Shown here: in pieces, positions 6,610 through 8,706 of the stretch
How the letters are laid out: every line of letters begins with the position of its first letter
How positions within the stretch are numbered: the stretch's first letter is position 1
Origin: Sphingobacterium sp. UBA6711
Lineage (GTDB): Bacteria; Bacteroidota; Bacteroidia; Sphingobacteriales; Sphingobacteriaceae
Direction of reading: 5' to 3'
NCBI GenBank assembly: GCA_002454415.1
Contig: DKIT01000059.1
Span: 4,355-13,060, forward strand
Length of the DNA stretch: 8,706 nt
The notes under the pieces: model-generated
What the model saw: only the letters and a program-made list of their open reading frames with translations
Databases searched by the model: none
What the model was told of the DNA's origin: nothing
Translations under genes and position numbers: made by a program

Positions 6610-7077
6610 TTACCTATTGAGTATGGTCTTCAATGCGGGAAGATTCTTTTCGGTCAATCCGATATAACAAGATGTCGATACTAGCCTCGACTTCAGCTCT
6701 CGAGGTAGATCGTTTAACGATTTGTCATCATCGATTATGATGATTTCTTCCGCTCGCATACACTGCCGACCAATATGACCTAATATTTCGTCCTTTCGTG
6801 TATAATGATGAATCAAATGTTGTTCAGCATTATACAACAGTTGGAGTGAATCAATTCGAATATCCCTATCAAGAAATATCTTTTTCCATTCTACTACGCT
6901 ATATCTAAAACGATGCGAGGTGGAGAGAATCACCTGATCTTCTTTTGCAATGAATATAGTATTAAATGTCTCTACAGCAGTACTACTGAATACATAGAAG
7001 CCATCGGTTGCCTGCTCTACCGGCATATGTGGATTGGCATGTACCATGACACCATCTATATCTAAAAAGAAAATCAT
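6610..7077 (-). CDS. HAD-superfamily phosphatase-like domain protein (HAD_SAK_2 type)
   Basis: A 155-residue protein consisting of one compact HAD domain. Motif I is FFLDIDGV with the nucleophile Asp6 and acid/base Asp8. Motif II is VILSTSHR (Ser52/Thr53). A basic residue of motif III is likely Arg94 or Lys95 (YTRKDEI). Motif IV is IIIIDDDKSL (Asp116-118), which holds the magnesium. This pattern with STSHR after a short cap-less insert resembles the HAD domains first described as parts of 'Swiss army knife' RNA-repair proteins, here encoded alone. The family removes phosphate groups; an RNA-end or nucleotide substrate is possible but unproven. It is transcribed opposite to its neighbours, converging on the HEAT-like gene and divergent from the lipoprotein operon. 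ATG 7077 begins directly at the nucleophile strand. Confidence 0.85.
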   Translation of the reverse strand: MIFFLDIDGVMVHANPHMPVEQATDGFYVFSSTAVETFNTIFIAKEDQVILSTSHRFRYSVVEWKKIFLDRDIRIDSLQLLYNAEQHLIHHYTRKDEILGHIGRQCMRAEEIIIIDDDKSLNDLPRELKSRLVSTSCYIGLTEKNLPALKTILNR

Positions 7078-7170
7078 ACTACACGAAGCTAATAATTAAT
7101 TTGGCACTTCCACTCCATCGGTTTGCGATTTTATAATAAAAAATATTAGCCTAAAATTGATAATTCAGCC

Positions 7171-7178
7171 TAGTTTTG
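7171..7178 (+). promoter_or_regulatory. -7 promoter element of the lipoprotein operon
   Basis: TAGTTTTG matches the Bacteroidota -7 consensus TAnnTTTG exactly. It lies 24 nt before the ATG at 7203. The nearest TTG upstream (7157-7159) is too close for a normal -33 box, so only the -7 part is supported. Confidence 0.42.
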
Positions 7179-7202
7179 TAAATTCAATGCATAAGCCATA
7201 GC

Positions 7203-7784
7203 ATGAAACAGTTCATAAAACTATTCCACATTTCTGCCCTTACTATCCTCGTTGTTGGGTGCAAAGATCCATCGCGCACAAAGACAATGGATTTTGGCCT
7301 ATTTACCATTGATGTCCCTTATAAATGGCAGCAGATCAAACAGAATGGAATCGATAGCTATGTCGGCGCAGTTGCTGTAGACAACACAGATACGCTTTAC
7401 TTTGATCTGGGCATGTATTCAAATACGTTGACAGAACCAAATATTGAGGTTATCACACGACAGATGATAGAGGAAAATGATCTAGACTCCACAGGTTTCG
7501 TTGTTATAAAAGATTTAATGTCAATGAATATTGATGCCGATCTGTATAGAAAACAAAATGTATCCTGGGATAGCATTAATAACAGAAGAGCTAAAATAGT
7601 ATTTCCGAGAATATCTGGAAAAGGATCCACCGGTGTGTATATCGGCAGTCTATGGGGAGACTCTTCAAAAGTCCGTTTTAATCTTTACGGTTCAAATCTG
7701 AAAACGCAAACGGAACAGGATCTTCTCAAAGCAATAAAAACATTGAGATTCCATAAACGTAATATAGATGATGAAGAGAATTAA
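7203..7784 (+). CDS. Lipoprotein of unknown function
   Basis: A 193-residue protein with a lipoprotein signal: basic start MKQFIKLF, hydrophobic core, lipobox LVVGC with the lipid-bearing Cys20. The mature part is predicted to face the periplasm or lie on the outer membrane. Visible segments are FGLFTIDVPYKWQQIKQNG (about 31-49), VDNTDTLYFDLGMYS and a C-terminal RFNLYGSNLKTQTEQ followed by a helix (DLLKAIKTLRF). The order strand/Pro-x-x-W, long beta sheet and final helix resembles small PsbP/DcrB-like folds, which is a structural guess. I do not recognise a named family. It is the first gene of a plus-strand operon; its last 17 nt overlap the start of the membrane protein gene, implying translational coupling. 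The spacer before it carries a -7-like promoter element. Confidence 0.8.
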   Translation: MKQFIKLFHISALTILVVGCKDPSRTKTMDFGLFTIDVPYKWQQIKQNGIDSYVGAVAVDNTDTLYFDLGMYSNTLTEPNIEVITRQMIEENDLDSTGFVVIKDLMSMNIDADLYRKQNVSWDSINNRRAKIVFPRISGKGSTGVYIGSLWGDSSKVRFNLYGSNLKTQTEQDLLKAIKTLRFHKRNIDDEEN

Positions 7785-8259
7785 CTCACCTCTATTTGTA
7801 CATGTCTGTTTTATGGCTTTGACATTTTATGCAGTATTAACAAACGGTGATTGGCTGAGGTATTTTACGGGGAATTTAAATTTTAACCTGATTATTTTTG
7901 GATTGCAAGCAGCAGGATTTATATATGCGGGATACCTGCAGGCGCAAAGAAATAGAAAGATATTCTCCATATTCTGGCCAGCATTGATTGGGTTGATCAT
8001 ACTTATATCGTGTGTACTCATCATGGGAAATTATCAGTTTAACAAAAATATAGATATCACCATTTTATGGCTGATTCCTGAGGCCTATTACATGGCATAT
8101 GATGTTTTGATAGCTGATCTCTTCAAGGAAATCCCGCTTACATTGAATATAAATTGGCAATTTCAAGTGAAATGTATCTATATTATTCTCTCAGCCATAT
8201 TTCCCTTGATCGGATATACCGGCTTTAAATTGAAAAGAGTACTTTCAATAGGTAAATAG
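7768..8259 (+). CDS. Four-helix inner-membrane protein of unknown function
   Basis: A 163-residue hydrophobic protein. Membrane segments are seen at about 8-25, 39-58, 66-86 and 134-153. The basic ends MMKR, QRNRK (60-64) and KLKR (154-157) put the N-terminus, the central loop and the C-terminus in the cytoplasm. The segment 97-119 (ILWLIPEAYYMAYDVLIADLF) is moderately hydrophobic but would break this topology, so it is more likely a periplasmic amphipathic stretch. I recognise no family. The start overlaps the preceding lipoprotein gene; ATG codons at 7768 and 7771 are adjacent and either may be used. The overlap and the following 6 nt gap to the next gene suggest the three products act together, possibly a small envelope complex. 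Confidence 0.75.
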   Translation: MMKRINSPLFVHVCFMALTFYAVLTNGDWLRYFTGNLNFNLIIFGLQAAGFIYAGYLQAQRNRKIFSIFWPALIGLIILISCVLIMGNYQFNKNIDITILWLIPEAYYMAYDVLIADLFKEIPLTLNINWQFQVKCIYIILSAIFPLIGYTGFKLKRVLSIGK

Positions 8260-8265
8260 GAATCT

Positions 8266-8676
8266 ATGGAAGATAATTGCAATAAATATGGTCTTTCAAG
8301 TGCTATGGGACCTAAATTAAGGGAACTGGTACAACTCCAGCTTGCTGACGAACTAAATAGTTTGTTGGATATGAGTTTTAAATTTGATTTTGACTGGTCA
8401 AAGTCCTGTATAGAGGGGCATGATGGAATGTTTCTGGATGGCAGGCTTGAAAATTACTCGGGTATTATACTGGCCAACAAACAGGCATCAATTAAAGCCG
8501 GTGGTTGGATGGACTTTATTCAGGAAGGAGATTTCTTCCTGACGTATTGGGATCAAATAACTGTTTGGCAAAATGATAGACAACTATTCTCAAAAGATTT
8601 CGGGATTTCTAGCTTCGCCTATGAATTAGTTCCAGAGGAATTGCGTTGGCATCTGAAAGAAGTCAGAAAACATTAA
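8266..8676 (+). CDS. Small acidic cytoplasmic protein of unknown function
   Basis: A 136-residue protein with no signal or membrane segment. It starts with a helix (GPKLRELVQLQLADELNSLL, 15-34). A tryptophan-rich part follows: FDWSKSCIEGHDG (42-54), DGRLENYSGI (58-67), GGWMDFIQEGDFFLTYWDQI (79-98). The C-terminus is basic (LRWHLKEVRKH). I have the impression of similar unnamed proteins in other Bacteroidota with the same W-S-x-S-C-x-E-G-H core, but I cannot give a function. It follows the membrane protein by 6 nt, with AGGAA just before ATG 8266 as a modest ribosome binding site, and is 4 nt from the next gene, so it belongs to the same operon. A role as an immunity or accessory protein is possible but only a guess. 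Confidence 0.72.
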   Translation: MEDNCNKYGLSSAMGPKLRELVQLQLADELNSLLDMSFKFDFDWSKSCIEGHDGMFLDGRLENYSGIILANKQASIKAGGWMDFIQEGDFFLTYWDQITVWQNDRQLFSKDFGISSFAYELVPEELRWHLKEVRKH

Positions 8677-8680
8677 AGAA

Positions 8681-8706
8681 ATGAAAAATTTGGACGAAAA
8701 AGTTTG
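8681..8706 (+). CDS. 5' end of the next operon gene, cut by the window edge
   Basis: ATG 8681 follows the previous TAA by 4 nt and opens a frame reading MKNLDEKV up to the edge. Tight spacing in a compact operon makes a genuine start likely, but eight residues do not identify a family. Confidence 0.5.

Overview
The window looks like part of a Bacteroidota chromosome, most likely a Sphingobacterium- or Pedobacter-like member of the Sphingobacteriaceae. The reasons are the AT-rich composition, the weak or absent Shine-Dalgarno sequences, the TTG / TAnnTTTG-like promoter motifs, and the gene types: TlpA-like thioredoxin with a long N-terminal region, secreted TonB-C domain protein, MORN/YwqK-type lipoprotein. 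The genus is inferred, not proven. No RNA gene, insertion sequence, CRISPR array or replication origin could be seen.

Left part (1-3292, minus strand). This is a loose array of accessory genes with wide spacers and clear gene decay. It starts with a fragment of a gene leaving the window, then a lipoprotein of ten MORN_2/YwqK-type repeats. Next comes a small 'GFWVVAIFG...YNDIEDGFN' gene cut by an in-frame TAA although its downstream frame is preserved, then a secreted ankyrin-repeat protein. Last is an unannotated stretch (about 2523-2856) that reads as a broken minus-strand gene. A weaker, possibly coding remnant lies on the plus strand at 2965-3247. The mixture of repeat proteins and small acidic decayed proteins resembles orphan immunity-type cargo, but no toxin gene is present and this is inference only.

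Middle (3293-7077). A minus-strand secreted thioredoxin-fold oxidoreductase (CVPC active site) is divergent from a plus-strand three-gene unit: a secreted TonB-C-domain protein, a calcineurin-like metallophosphoesterase 2 nt downstream, and a small HEAT-like protein. A stand-alone HAD-type phosphatase domain protein converges on this unit from the minus strand.

Right part (7203-8706, plus strand). A compact operon encodes a lipoprotein, a four-helix membrane protein overlapping it by 17 nt, a small cytoplasmic acidic/aromatic protein 6 nt further on, and the first codons of another gene that leaves the window. None of these has a function I can name with confidence. The tight packing suggests they act together at the cell envelope.

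The most notable observations are the premature stop in the small gene at 1199-1570, the reconstructable pseudogene at 2523-2856, and the A-B-C super-repeat organisation of the MORN-type lipoprotein. I did not find convincing evidence for a complete new biological system in this window.
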